Source of the DNA: Acinetobacter sp. NIPH 2100
Lineage (GTDB): Bacteria > Pseudomonadota > Gammaproteobacteria > Pseudomonadales > Moraxellaceae
Assembly: GCF_000369805.1 (NCBI RefSeq)
Contig: NZ_KB850224.1
Coordinates: forward strand, 667,924-731,923
DNA length: 64,000 bases
Direction: 5' to 3'
In this document: positions 1 through 8,632 of the stretch, piece by piece
Layout of the letters: every line of letters begins with the position of its first letter
Position numbering within the stretch: the stretch's first letter is position 1
Notes under the pieces: model-generated
The model's database searches: none
Told to the model about the DNA's origin: nothing
The model's input: only the letters and a program-made list of their open reading frames with translations
Program-made: the position numbers and the translations under genes

Positions 1-1044
1 ACCAAAGAAGGGATTGATGCAGGAGACAAGAAAGTTACAGGTGTAGCGGATGGTACGGTTGCCAAAGACTCGAAAGATGCAGTGAATGGCGGTCAGCTCA
101 AAGGTGTATCAGACAGTGTTGCAGGAGCGATTGGAGGTAAGACAACAGTCAATCCAGATGGAAGCATTAAGACTGAGGATGTTGGAGGAACAGGACATAA
201 CAATATCAATGATGCGATTGCCTCAGTGAAACAGGATGCCAAAGCTGCGAAAACCTCTGTAAGCAATAAAGATGGCAACATTAAGGTTAATGAAACGACC
301 AAAGCAGATGGAAGCAAAGACTACGAAGTTGGTTTAGCCAAGGACATCAGTGTGGATAGTGTGACTGCGAAAGATGTGAATGCCAATCAAGTGAATGTTG
401 CGGGTGACAAAGGTACCACGACCATTACAGGTGGAGGCATCAGCATCAGTGGACCGAAAGGAGAAGCAGGGCCAAGCATGACGACTGACGGCATTAATGC
501 CGGTGGTAAGAAAGTGACGGGCGTAGCAGATGGAAGGATTGAGAAGGGTTCACAGGATGGCATCAATGGTGGACAACTACATCGTTCTTATGAAGATGTC
601 GGTGCGGCATTAGGTGGTGGAGCTGGCTACGACCCTGAGAAGGGTTGGAAAGGACCGACGTACAATGTTGCGGGAGGTAGTCACAACAATGTCGGTGATG
701 CTTTGGGAGCACTTAACAATGCCAATCAGGCCCTCGATAACCGTATCACTAATTTAGGTGATCAGATGCAACAGGCTTTTTATGACACCAATCGTAGAAT
801 TGATGATGTCGAGAAAAAAGCCAATGCGGGTGTAGCTGCTGCAATTGCATTAGAGGCAGCGCCTTTTGTCGCTGGTAAATATACCTATGCGGTTGGCGCT
901 GCTTATCACGGTGGAGAAAATGCATTTGGTGCGACGCTACGTAAGACAGCAGATAACGGACGTTGGTCATTGACTGGTGGTGTTGCAGCTGCTTCACAAG
1001 GTGATCCAAGCTTCCGTCTTGGCCTAAGTGGTGTAATTGATTAA
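1..1044 (+). CDS. Trimeric autotransporter adhesin (Ata/YadA type), 3' part
   Basis: C-terminal 347 residues of a trimeric autotransporter adhesin; the frame is open to the left edge, so the head and most of the stalk lie outside the window. Seen: two copies of a YadA stalk/neck unit (GxxAGxKKVTGVADG followed by DxxNGGQL) at about residues 5-37 and 160-188, a collagen-like GPKGEAGP stretch near 149, a coiled-coil segment around residues 240-275, then a final region of about 70 residues matching the YadA membrane anchor that forms the 12-strand trimeric barrel. The protein ends in VID rather than the aromatic residue common at the end of outer-membrane barrels. Family knowledge: such proteins bind host matrix or abiotic surfaces and need BamA for export. 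The BamE-domain gene downstream fits an accessory role. Identification as Ata itself is inference, because the head is missing. Confidence 0.93.
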   Translation, partial: TKEGIDAGDKKVTGVADGTVAKDSKDAVNGGQLKGVSDSVAGAIGGKTTVNPDGSIKTEDVGGTGHNNINDAIASVKQDAKAAKTSVSNKDGNIKVNETTKADGSKDYEVGLAKDISVDSVTAKDVNANQVNVAGDKGTTTITGGGISISGPKGEAGPSMTTDGINAGGKKVTGVADGRIEKGSQDGINGGQLHRSYEDVGAALGGGAGYDPEKGWKGPTYNVAGGSHNNVGDALGALNNANQALDNRITNLGDQMQQAFYDTNRRIDDVEKKANAGVAAAIALEAAPFVAGKYTYAVGAAYHGGENAFGATLRKTADNGRWSLTGGVAAASQGDPSFRLGLSGVID

Positions 1045-1059
1045 TTGGCTAAGCTTTTA

Positions 1060-1086
1060 GGGAGAGTCGAAAGGCTCCCCCCTTTT
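1060..1086 (+). terminator. Stem-loop with T-run after the adhesin gene
   Basis: GGGAGAGTC pairs with GGCTCCCC around a GAAA tetraloop (one bulged A, one G-T pair), followed by CC and TTTT. It sits between the adhesin stop and the BamE-like gene, so it may end or attenuate the adhesin transcript before the downstream gene. The T-run is short and interrupted by C residues, so efficiency is uncertain. Confidence 0.5.
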
Positions 1087-1117
1087 CCCTCAATAATAAT
1101 GAAGTGAGAATAAATAC

Positions 1118-1501
1118 ATGAATAAGATCATGCCTTTAATGATGGCTTTTGTTATTAGTAGTTTTTTGCAAAACCAAGTGAATGCGGAAGTACAACATTC
1201 TCAGGAAATCGAGTTTCCAGAACTCAATAAAAGCTATTTGAAATTGGTAAAACGTTATGAATACAACAATGTTGCTCGTTTAGATACTGGGCTGAATAAA
1301 GACCAGATACGTCATATTTTGGGCAACCCACATTTTAAGGAAGGTGTGATGGGAGTCAAAACATGGAATTATGTCTTGGATATCCAGATACCGAATACGC
1401 AGGAGTATAAACGCTGTCAGCTACGTATTGATTTTAACCAAAAATACATCGCAGAACGTCTTGTCTGGAAAGATGAGAGCTGTCAAGAAATCGCTGTTTA
1501 G
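1118..1501 (+). CDS. Periplasmic BamE/SmpA-domain protein linked to the adhesin
   Basis: A 127-residue exported protein. Residues 1-23 form a signal peptide ending in VNA before EVQ; there is no lipobox cysteine. The body resembles the SmpA/OmlA (BamE) fold: an [19 protein letters not shown] core at about residues 55-73, then a hydrophobic strand (TWNYVLDI) and a strand pair ending [15 protein letters not shown]. Two cysteines near the end (RCQL, SCQE) could form a disulfide. In Acinetobacter the gene after Ata/AtaA normally encodes TpgA, which has this type of N-terminal domain plus an OmpA-like peptidoglycan-binding domain. Here the second domain is absent, and no trace of it follows the stop. 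A role in adhesin export or anchoring is inferred from position. Confidence 0.75.
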   Translation: MNKIMPLMMAFVISSFLQNQVNAEVQHSQEIEFPELNKSYLKLVKRYEYNNVARLDTGLNKDQIRHILGNPHFKEGVMGVKTWNYVLDIQIPNTQEYKRCQLRIDFNQKYIAERLVWKDESCQEIAV

Positions 1502-1690
1502 ACTCTAATCAAGACATCATCCATCAGGAATTATGCGTTCAGAGTTTGTGTAAATTTTAGGGTTAATTAAACATATAAGGCTATAGTTTAGTTTTTATGT
1601 TTAATTTTCCTAAAATGATTATTTAAAAGATATAAAGTGTTAAAAAAACAACACTGAATTTTGCTAAGCTTTAAAAAGCTGACAGATGAG

Positions 1691-2425
1691 ATGAATAATA
1701 TGTTTCATACTTTTTCACATTGTGAAAAAAATATAAAGCTGCATATTATTGAAGTCGGAAATAAAGATATAAAACATGCGGTTATTTTTTTTCTTTTAGA
1801 TGTCGATAAATTTTTCTCTCTCATAGATAATTTATCCTCATATGATTTTAGAATTATCCTTATTTATAAGTGTGAGGTAATCGGTCAGGATTTTTTATTA
1901 CATGATTTTTTGAATGGTATGAAATATTTGATTGATTATCTTGATGTCGAAAATACACAATGCATACTTGATTCAGCAATAGATGAAATTTATAAAGACC
2001 CTTTATATTCAAGTGGTTTATTTAATTCTATAACATTTTATAAGAAATTTGATGAGCTTTGTTTAGACGCCTTTTTGGCATCTTATGCATATTGGACCAA
2101 AGGAGGTGTCGATTTTATTGAAAAAGTGAATAATCAAATTAATAGTATTTTATCTGAAGGAGAGCCTTATCTTACGAAGGTCGCCAAAAAAATGCGACTC
2201 ACACCAAGAGTGTTATCTAAAAAAATAAAAAATGAGGGTGAAGAATTTAAGTCGCTGGTCAAGCAAAACAGACACGAGAAAGCATTAGCTTTATTAAAAA
2301 AAGAAAATGTCAGGTTGTCTGATATCGCATATACATTGGGCTATACAGAGCATAGTGCATTTACACGTGCATTTAAGAGTTGGGCAGGATGTTCCCCATG
2401 TCAGTTTAGGAAACATTTAAAATAA
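1691..2425 (+). CDS. AraC-family transcriptional regulator
   Basis: A 244-residue DNA-binding regulator. The last 95 residues or so form the AraC double helix-turn-helix: LTKVAKKMRLTPRVLSKKI for the first helix pair, and LSDIAYTLGYTEHSAFTRAF followed by GCSPCQFRK for the second. The N-terminal 140 residues are a poorly conserved sensing region, rich in Ile, Phe, Asp and Lys, that I do not recognise. The ATG at 1691 was preferred over an upstream TTG at 1661; neither has a convincing ribosome-binding site, and ATG 1700 is also possible. The gene is strikingly AT-rich compared with prfC or acnA. It lies 20 bases before a LysR-type regulator and probably forms an operon with it. The target genes are unknown; the adhesin gene upstream is one candidate. 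Confidence 0.85.
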   Translation: MNNMFHTFSHCEKNIKLHIIEVGNKDIKHAVIFFLLDVDKFFSLIDNLSSYDFRIILIYKCEVIGQDFLLHDFLNGMKYLIDYLDVENTQCILDSAIDEIYKDPLYSSGLFNSITFYKKFDELCLDAFLASYAYWTKGGVDFIEKVNNQINSILSEGEPYLTKVAKKMRLTPRVLSKKIKNEGEEFKSLVKQNRHEKALALLKKENVRLSDIAYTLGYTEHSAFTRAFKSWAGCSPCQFRKHLK

Positions 2426-2445
2426 TTCAATGGAGGTGTAAAGTT

Positions 2446-3336
2446 TTGGATATCAGGGATTTAAAAACTTTTATATACGTAGTTGATCATCAGTCCATTA
2501 CAATTGCTTCCAAAAAACTGGGTGTGAATCAATCTACCGTCACAAAACGTATTGGTCATATGGAAGGGGCTGTTAAGGGTGTATTATTTAATCGAAAGAC
2601 GAGACCCTTGCAATTAACAAGCTTAGGCAAGAAAGTTTATTTAAAAAGTTGTTTTATATTGAAGCAATTAGAATCACTGACAAACTTCCATACTGAAAAT
2701 GGGGAGATAGTCAAAAAAAATATTAAAGTTGGAATCGCCCAAACTTTTATCGATGATATTTTGGATTATGTCATTCATCAGTCTAAAAAGCTTAACCCAT
2801 ATTATGAAATTGATATTTACAGTGGCTGGGGGTGTAGTCTAGTTCAACAAGTCTACGAGGGAGAAATTGATTTAGCGGCACTCATGATTCCATCAAACCT
2901 TGGCTTGACAACCAATATTTCATTTTTCGAAGTCGGTACGCTTCCTTTGGTCATCATTGCCAAGAAAGGTGATGCCTGTAAATACCATAGTCTGGAAATG
3001 TGCAGTAAAAGAGGGTGGGTGTTGCATCCAGATGGCTGCTGTTTTAGAGAAGGCTTGGCTAAAACCTTGTATGAAAGAAAGCTGGGTTTTTATATTAATA
3101 AAGAACTTTTTGGCGTAGAGCTTCAATTACAAAGTATTTTAGATGGAGATGGCCTCGGTCTTTATCCGAAATCGTTCTTTGATCAGTCTACCTTGAATAA
3201 AAAAGGCTTGGAGATTGTCGAGTTAAAAGATTTCTCACTCTCTTTACAGGTCGGAATTGTCAAAGCACAGCATGTTGGCATGGATGAAACCAATGCTTTT
3301 ATCGAAGTGGTGAAAAATCACTATTTTAGTCATTAA
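2446..3336 (+). CDS. LysR-family transcriptional regulator
   Basis: A 296-residue regulator. An N-terminal winged helix-turn-helix (IRDLKTFIYVVDHQSITIA, then LGVNQSTVTKRI) at residues 3-60 is followed by a two-lobed effector-binding domain from about residue 90. The start is a TTG at 2446, chosen because a strong ribosome-binding site, GGAGGTG at 2432-2438, lies 7 bases upstream and because the helix-turn-helix starts at once. It follows the AraC-type gene by 20 bases and shares its AT-rich composition, so the two were probably acquired and are transcribed together. The ligand and targets cannot be told from the sequence. Confidence 0.9.
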   Translation: MDIRDLKTFIYVVDHQSITIASKKLGVNQSTVTKRIGHMEGAVKGVLFNRKTRPLQLTSLGKKVYLKSCFILKQLESLTNFHTENGEIVKKNIKVGIAQTFIDDILDYVIHQSKKLNPYYEIDIYSGWGCSLVQQVYEGEIDLAALMIPSNLGLTTNISFFEVGTLPLVIIAKKGDACKYHSLEMCSKRGWVLHPDGCCFREGLAKTLYERKLGFYINKELFGVELQLQSILDGDGLGLYPKSFFDQSTLNKKGLEIVELKDFSLSLQVGIVKAQHVGMDETNAFIEVVKNHYFSH

Positions 3337-3395
3337 ATAGTGCCAAATTCTGTTGCCGTTGATTTGTTCGTGCAAGGAAGGTGATTTGCATCAAA

Positions 3396-3433
3396 CCGAT
3401 AAAATCCTTCTTTTAGTTAGGGCGTTTTATCGG
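3396..3433. repeat. Inverted repeat between convergent genes
   Basis: Perfect 9-base arms, CCGATAAAA and TTTTATCGG, separated by 20 bases, lie between the end of the LysR gene and the end of the leftward pcaC-like gene. It could form a hairpin that ends transcription from either side, but no clean T-run follows on either strand. Confidence 0.4.
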
Positions 3434-3483
3434 CTTGGTTCTGTCTTGTTACAATCTTAGTAGTGTTTTACAAATGATGCGAT

Positions 3484-3870
3484 TTAGAGATCTTTCTGGT
3501 ATTCAGTAATGACTTCAAGTGCAGCACGAAAGGCTTCCTGAGTTGCTGGTGCGCCACAATAAGGAAGGCTATGAAGTAGAACTTCTTGGATTTCTTCAAC
3601 ACTCGCCCCATTATTTAATGCGCCGCGGATATGTCCTTTGAGTTCGGTTGGACTTTTCTGTGCAGTTAAAAATGCGATGGTAATCAGTGAACGATATTTA
3701 CGAGGCAAGATACCTTCACGTTGCCATGTTGACCCCCAAGCATGTTCATTGATCCAGTCCTGTAAGGGTTGAGTAAAAGGTACGGTATTGTCTTGAGCAC
3801 GTTTTACAAAAGATTCCCCCATGACTTCAGTACGAACTTTTAAACCATTTTCATAATCTTGTTGTGACAT
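3484..3870 (-). CDS. pcaC: Carboxymuconolactone decarboxylase family protein (PcaC-like)
   Basis: A 128-residue protein of the AhpD/CMD fold. It carries the expected helical core: AWGSTWQREGILPRKYRSLI, then TELKGHIRGALNNGAS and LHSLPYCGAPATQEAF. The length and the GLKVRTEVMGESFV opening match PcaC, which converts 4-carboxymuconolactone to beta-ketoadipate enol-lactone in protocatechuate breakdown. It lacks the CxxC of peroxidase-type relatives. It stands alone: no other pca genes are in the window, whereas Acinetobacter has a dedicated pca cluster, so this may be a second CMD-family enzyme with another substrate. Start ATG at 3870 is well placed. The family assignment is firm; the exact reaction is less so. 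Confidence 0.75.
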   Translation of the reverse strand: MSQQDYENGLKVRTEVMGESFVKRAQDNTVPFTQPLQDWINEHAWGSTWQREGILPRKYRSLITIAFLTAQKSPTELKGHIRGALNNGASVEEIQEVLLHSLPYCGAPATQEAFRAALEVITEYQKDL

Positions 3871-4184
3871 ATTTTTACTCTTCTAGCTGTGAAAAAGATT
3901 GAGTTTGTTCATCGACATAAGTTCATCCTAACCCAATTAGTCTATGAGCTAAAGTCATAGAGACTGACTGTAATGTTCTCTCTTTTTAATGATCGACGTT
4001 ATTCCGAGAAGATTCTGTTTATACATTTTTGAGCTCAGGGAGCGTCTAAATTGTGGATAAATGAAGACATATCAACAGCAGATAAATCTGCTACAATTGC
4101 GCCAATTTTAAATTCTTTCGTACGCCATCTGTTCTTGCCATTTTTTGCAGATACACATGGGTGCACAAATTGTAGATTTTTAGC
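3871..4184. promoter_or_regulatory. Divergent control region of pcaC-like gene and prfC, with 16-bp palindrome
   Basis: This 314-base gap between divergent genes holds no coding sequence. At 4077-4092 there is a perfect palindrome with 7-base arms (AGCAGAT, AA, ATCTGCT). A good -10 hexamer, TACAAT, lies at 4092-4097, immediately after it, reading toward prfC; the matching -35 (ATATCA, 4069-4074) is poor. A repressor bound to the palindrome would cover this promoter. The promoter call is an inference from hexamer match only. Confidence 0.35.
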
Positions 4185-5774
4185 ATGTTTAAAGATGAAT
4201 TAGCGGCACAGGTTGCCCAGCGTCGCACCTTTGCGATTATTTCCCACCCCGATGCGGGTAAAACCACCATGACAGAAAAACTGCTGTTATGGGGTAAGGC
4301 GATTCAGGTTGCGGGGATGGTCAAAAGTCGTAAGTCTGACCGTTCTGCGACATCTGACTGGATGGAAATGGAAAAAGAACGTGGTATTTCGATTACCACG
4401 TCGGTGATGCAGTTCCCTTATAAAAAGCACACCATCAACTTACTCGATACCCCGGGACATGAAGACTTCTCGGAAGATACCTATCGTACTTTAACGGCCG
4501 TCGATTCTGCTCTCATGGTGATTGATGGTGCCAAAGGTGTCGAAGAACGTACCATTAAATTGATGGAAGTGTGTCGTATGCGCGACACGCCAATCATTTC
4601 ATTCGTTAACAAAATGGACCGTGAAATTCGCGAGCCTTTAGAGTTGCTGGATGAAATTGAAAATGTCCTGAATATTCGCTGTGTTCCAATCACATGGCCT
4701 TTGGGTATGGGGCGTGACTTTGCTGGTGTTTACAATCTGCTTGAAAACAAACTGTATGTCTATAAAGCAGGTTTTGGTTCGACCATTACTGATATCGATG
4801 TTCGTGATGGCTATGACTATCCGGATATTCGTGAAAAAGTAGGTGAGTTGGCGTGGGCATCTTTTGAAGAATCGCTTGAATTGGTCCAAATGGCAAATGA
4901 ACCATTAGACCGTGAGCTATTTTTACAAGGTAAACAAACGCCTGTTCTGTTTGGTACGGCTTTAGGTAACTTTGCTGTTGATCATGTACTGGATACCTTT
5001 ATCAATTGGGCACCAGAACCAAAAGCACACCCAACCCAAGAACGTATTGTGGATGCCAATGAAGAAGGTTTTACTGGCTTTGTCTTTAAAATCCAAGCCA
5101 ACATGGATCCGAAACACCGTGACCGTATTGCCTTTATGCGTATTTGTTCGGGTAAATATGAAAAAGGTTTGAAAATGAATCATGTACGTATTGGTAAAGA
5201 TGTACGTATCAGTGATGCATTGACTTTCCTTGCGGGTGAGCGTGAGCACCTTGAAGAAGCTTGGCCTGGTGATATCATTGGTTTACATAACCACGGTACC
5301 ATTCAGATTGGTGATACGTTTACCAGCGGTGAAAATCTGCATTTCACAGGGATTCCACACTTCGCGCCTGAAATGTTCCGTCGCGTTCGCCTCAAGGATC
5401 CTTTGAAATCGAAACAGCTACAGAAAGGTCTGAAAGAATTATCCGAAGAGGGTGCAACTCAGGTGTTCATGCCACAAATCAGTAACGATTTGATTGTGGG
5501 TGCTGTCGGTGTGTTACAGTTTGACGTGGTCGCTTACCGCTTAAAAGAAGAATACAAAGTGGATTGTATTTATGAGCCAGTCAGTGTTCATACAGTTCGT
5601 TGGGTGCATTGTGATGATGAAAAGATTCTGAATGAGTTTAAGAAGAAGGCACATGATCAACTTTCGGTTGATGGTGGTGGCCACTTAACCTATCTCGCAC
5701 CAAGCCGTGTAAACTTGCAATTGATGCAAGAACGCTGGCCAGATATTCAGTTCCGTAACACACGAGAACACTAA
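4185..5774 (+). CDS. prfC: Peptide chain release factor 3 (GTPase)
   Basis: A 529-residue translational GTPase, the usual RF3 length. G1 motif HPDAGKTT at residues 21-28, switch [10 protein letters not shown] from residue 88, NKMD at 142-145, then domains II and III ending in the typical RF3 tail ([16 protein letters not shown]). Role: uses GTP to remove RF1 or RF2 from the ribosome after peptide release, and takes part in quality control after miscoding. It is transcribed alone from the region upstream and ends at a strong terminator at 5782-5811. There is nothing unusual in the protein. Confidence 0.98.
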   Translation: MFKDELAAQVAQRRTFAIISHPDAGKTTMTEKLLLWGKAIQVAGMVKSRKSDRSATSDWMEMEKERGISITTSVMQFPYKKHTINLLDTPGHEDFSEDTYRTLTAVDSALMVIDGAKGVEERTIKLMEVCRMRDTPIISFVNKMDREIREPLELLDEIENVLNIRCVPITWPLGMGRDFAGVYNLLENKLYVYKAGFGSTITDIDVRDGYDYPDIREKVGELAWASFEESLELVQMANEPLDRELFLQGKQTPVLFGTALGNFAVDHVLDTFINWAPEPKAHPTQERIVDANEEGFTGFVFKIQANMDPKHRDRIAFMRICSGKYEKGLKMNHVRIGKDVRISDALTFLAGEREHLEEAWPGDIIGLHNHGTIQIGDTFTSGENLHFTGIPHFAPEMFRRVRLKDPLKSKQLQKGLKELSEEGATQVFMPQISNDLIVGAVGVLQFDVVAYRLKEEYKVDCIYEPVSVHTVRWVHCDDEKILNEFKKKAHDQLSVDGGGHLTYLAPSRVNLQLMQERWPDIQFRNTREH

Positions 5775-5781
5775 AGTAGAC

Positions 5782-5811
5782 AAAAACAGCTTCTAATTAG
5801 AGGCTGTTTTT
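5782..5811 (+). terminator. Rho-independent terminator of prfC
   Basis: A fully paired stem of 13 bases (AAAAACAGCTTCT with AGAGGCTGTTTTT, one G-T pair) around an AATT loop, ending in a run of five T. It is only 7 bases past the prfC stop. Confidence 0.9.
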
Positions 5812-5843
5812 AATTGAATAATCGAAAAAAAAAGGATGATGCG

Positions 5844-6671
5844 ATGAACACTTTAAAACCACTTTTTGCTGTCAGTGTATTGATTGGAATGATGGCTTTA
5901 ACGGCATGTGATCATCCTAACAAAAACGAGACCGATGCAGCCAAAAACAAAGAGCAAGCCGCAGCGACTACTGAAAAAGCTGAAGTTCTACCTTATTTAA
6001 ATATGAAAGAGGCAAAGGCTGATTATGCTTTGCCTTTCTGCGAAAAGAAAAACTGTATTGATGTCGATATTCAAACCATCAAGACACAGGATGATTGGTT
6101 GAATGCATGGATTGCGAAAAATCAGGCCAATGTGATTCAACAGCAGATTGAGCTGAATAAAAATCTGACCCTGCAACAAGCCATTAATGCGTATGTGAAA
6201 AAGTCAGATGAATGGCAGGATAAATATTCTAAAAATAAAGCGTATGAATTGCATTTAAATACACGGATCGCTTCGCAGCGTAATCAATATGTGTTGTTGC
6301 AAGTCGGAGTAAATGCACAACAAGAAGATATTGCGGTGAAAGATCGTTTCTATTTCTTTGTCGCCGATCGCAAGCTGCAAAAAAGTGTCAGTATTTTGGA
6401 TGTAATTCAGAAGAATCAGCAAAATGCATTGAACGAGATTATTCAAGTGCATTACCAACAATGGATTGAGAAGCAGTCTTCAGAAGTGAAAAAGCAAGTT
6501 CCAAAGAAACTGTATTGGGGACAAGCAGATTGGTTCTTTGATGGTGAAGGTATTGGACTACATTATCGTGCCAATGAAATCAGTAAGGATGCACCGCAGT
6601 TGGATATTTATTTAACCACGGAACAAAGCAAACAGATGCTGCAACCTGAAATTTATCAGCAAATGTTTTAA
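5844..6671 (+). CDS. Predicted lipoprotein, relative of the next gene
   Basis: A 275-residue envelope protein of unknown function. Signal peptide of type II: KPLFAVSVLIGMMALTAC, with lipobox LTAC at the cleavage site, then a charged Asn/Lys/Glu/Ala linker. A CxxxxC pair (FCEKKNC) starts the mature domain, which matches in position and spacing the ECKGNTC of the neighbouring lipoprotein, so the two seem to be diverged duplicates with a DUF3298/RsiV-like body. The ATG at 5844 was chosen because AAGGA precedes it and the signal peptide starts there; an upstream TTG at 5814 overlaps the terminator tail. There is no lipid-sorting Asp at +2 followed by a clear retention signal (DHP follows Cys), so the final membrane is uncertain. 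Confidence 0.75.
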   Translation: MNTLKPLFAVSVLIGMMALTACDHPNKNETDAAKNKEQAAATTEKAEVLPYLNMKEAKADYALPFCEKKNCIDVDIQTIKTQDDWLNAWIAKNQANVIQQQIELNKNLTLQQAINAYVKKSDEWQDKYSKNKAYELHLNTRIASQRNQYVLLQVGVNAQQEDIAVKDRFYFFVADRKLQKSVSILDVIQKNQQNALNEIIQVHYQQWIEKQSSEVKKQVPKKLYWGQADWFFDGEGIGLHYRANEISKDAPQLDIYLTTEQSKQMLQPEIYQQMF

Positions 6672-6779
6672 TCTAGTTGCTTGAGTTTCGTATAGAAATT
6701 GCATGTGCTGCTAGCGGTTTTGCATGAACTTCGATAGCATTTAAAAATCCTGTGTAATAACAATGCTGATAGGTTTTAA

Positions 6780-7691
6780 ATGAAAACATTTTATAAATTT
6801 AGCGTTCTTGCATGTGCAATTTTACTTGCAGCGTGTCAGCCGAAATCAGAGCCGAAAGAATCACAGGATAAACCGACGGATCCACCTGCTGTACAACAAC
6901 AGGCTGAACCCGTTTTACAAGGGGAAACCGTTAAGATTCAGGTAAAATTACCCGAATGTAAGGGCAATACCTGTCCTGATTTTACCGTTGAACGATTACA
7001 AAGTAATTTCCCATTTATTGATCAATTACTGGATCAGCAGATTTTAGACCAACTCAGCAAAATGCTAGAGGTGGTTGATGCGGAGGCTGCTACATCTACG
7101 CCAAAGACAGCGGAGTCAAAATCAAGTTTAGACAGCCAAACACAATTATATGCAGATTCATTTGTCAAAATTGATGAAGAACTGAAAGCATTGAGCAGTA
7201 GCCATCAGATTAGTTTGATGATTAAGCCTAAAATTTTACAGCCTAAAGGCAAACTGGCAACCGTGGTGTTGAATAGTAGTAGTTATTTGGGTGGGGCGCA
7301 TGGTTCAACTTCACAACGCTACTATAACTTTGATTTAGCGAGTCAAAAACAGATTCAATTGCATGATCTGTTATTGCCGAAGCAGAAAGCAGCTTTAGAT
7401 AAATTGGCGCATGAAGCCTTTAAGACATGGATTGTTGATTCCAAACTTGCAACTGATCCGAAGGAGTATGAACAGGCTTGGCCATTTCAAGTGACAGATA
7501 ACTTCTTGTTGGGTGAGCAAGGTTTAATTCTGCAATATGGTGAATATGAAATTGGACCTTATGTGGTTGGCTTACCACGTCTAGTGATCCCATTTAGTGA
7601 ATTGCAAGGTGTATTGAAACCTGAATATTTACCTAAAATTGATACACCTGCAGCCTCTGCGCCTGTTGCAAGTACTCCAAGTCAAAGCTAA
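6780..7691 (+). CDS. DUF3298/RsiV-like lipoprotein
   Basis: A 303-residue lipoprotein. Signal peptide with lipobox LAAC at residues 16-19, a Pro/Gln/Lys linker, a CxxxxC pair near residue 60, and a C-terminal region with SSYLGGAHG, YYNFDLASQKQIQLHDLLLP and PRLVIPFSELQ, which are hallmarks of the DUF3298 domain also found in anti-sigma factor RsiV. Members often bind cell-wall components or lysozyme-like ligands; no ligand can be named here. The last codons are Pro/Ala/Ser-rich. Its stop overlaps the start of the TatD-family gene (TAATG), so those two are cotranscribed. The lipoprotein upstream is a likely paralogue. Confidence 0.8.
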   Translation: MKTFYKFSVLACAILLAACQPKSEPKESQDKPTDPPAVQQQAEPVLQGETVKIQVKLPECKGNTCPDFTVERLQSNFPFIDQLLDQQILDQLSKMLEVVDAEAATSTPKTAESKSSLDSQTQLYADSFVKIDEELKALSSSHQISLMIKPKILQPKGKLATVVLNSSSYLGGAHGSTSQRYYNFDLASQKQIQLHDLLLPKQKAALDKLAHEAFKTWIVDSKLATDPKEYEQAWPFQVTDNFLLGEQGLILQYGEYEIGPYVVGLPRLVIPFSELQGVLKPEYLPKIDTPAASAPVASTPSQS

Positions 7692-8506
7692 TGCAATTGT
7701 TTGATACTCATACCCATTTTGATGTTGCCGATTTTGATCATGATCGGCAACATCTGGCTGTACAGGCAAAACAGGTAGGCGTTGAGGCATTGGTGTTGAT
7801 CGGTTTTCTTGAGCTACGATTCAATGAGCTGATTCAAACCCATCAGCAATTACAACATTGGGAAAATGTACCGCGATCTTATCTTGCCCCAGGTTTGCAT
7901 CCATTTTATATCGAACAACATCAACCCGAACATTTACACCGCTTAGAGCAGGTCTTACAGCAACATGATTGTGTTGCTGTGGGGGAGATTGGATTAGATA
8001 CTTTTTTAAAGCAACACAAACAGCCAAGCATATTTGCTCAGCAACAGCATTATTTTATTGAACAGCTTGGACTTGCAACCCACTATCAAAAACCTGTGTT
8101 GCTACATATTCGCAAAGCCCATGCTGAAACCATTGCAATTTTAAAAACACAAAAATTCAAATTAGGTGGTATTGCCCATGCTTTTAGTGGTGGGGTGGAA
8201 GAGGCCAAAGCTTTGGTTAAATTGGGTTTTAAAATTGGGGTGACGGGACAAATCACCAATCTAAATGCTAAAAAATTGCATCAAGTGGTACAGGCGATTG
8301 GCAGTGAAAACTTGGTCATTGAAACGGATTGTCCCGATATGACGCCGTTGTGTTGTCAAACCTCAACAGAGCATCGCACCCGTAATACACCAGTTAACCT
8401 ACCTTATGTATTGGAGAGTTTGGCACAAAGCCTTGAGCAGTCTAAGGCTCAGCTTGCAACTCAGCTATGGCAAAATTCTTTGACGGCCTTGCAGCTACAA
8501 TTTTAA
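7691..8506 (+). CDS. TatD-family metal-dependent hydrolase
   Basis: A 271-residue TIM-barrel hydrolase of the TatD DNase family. Metal-binding and catalytic motifs are in order: DTHTHFD at residues 5-11, GEIGLD near 100, HIRKAH near 140, HAFSGG near 165 and ETDCPDM near 215. Family members are 3'-5' DNases or deoxyribonucleases acting in repair and quality control; some have other phosphoester substrates. The start overlaps the stop of the lipoprotein gene by one base, showing translational coupling. It is a paralogue-type member (YjjV/YcfH group), so no gene symbol is assigned. Confidence 0.88.
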   Translation: MQLFDTHTHFDVADFDHDRQHLAVQAKQVGVEALVLIGFLELRFNELIQTHQQLQHWENVPRSYLAPGLHPFYIEQHQPEHLHRLEQVLQQHDCVAVGEIGLDTFLKQHKQPSIFAQQQHYFIEQLGLATHYQKPVLLHIRKAHAETIAILKTQKFKLGGIAHAFSGGVEEAKALVKLGFKIGVTGQITNLNAKKLHQVVQAIGSENLVIETDCPDMTPLCCQTSTEHRTRNTPVNLPYVLESLAQSLEQSKAQLATQLWQNSLTALQLQF

Positions 8507-8632
8507 GAGAATAAGCAAATAATCTTGTTAAAAATAAGATACTAAAAGGGAACACATCTGTCTTTAAACAGGGGTACATTAAAGTAAGAAATTCATAATA
8601 AACACATCAGCCAATACTGGGAGGGTAACCTT

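Noticed and set aside
3396..3433. Inverted repeat considered as an insertion sequence end
   Set aside because: No transposase, target duplication or second copy is present in the window; it is better explained as a hairpin between convergent genes.
4052..4060. Perfect DnaA box (TTATCCACA, minus strand), and another at 42989-42997
   Set aside because: Each is a single 9-mer, expected by chance about once in two windows of this size. There is no cluster of boxes, no AT-rich unwinding element beside them, and no dnaA or dnaN gene nearby, so neither is an origin.
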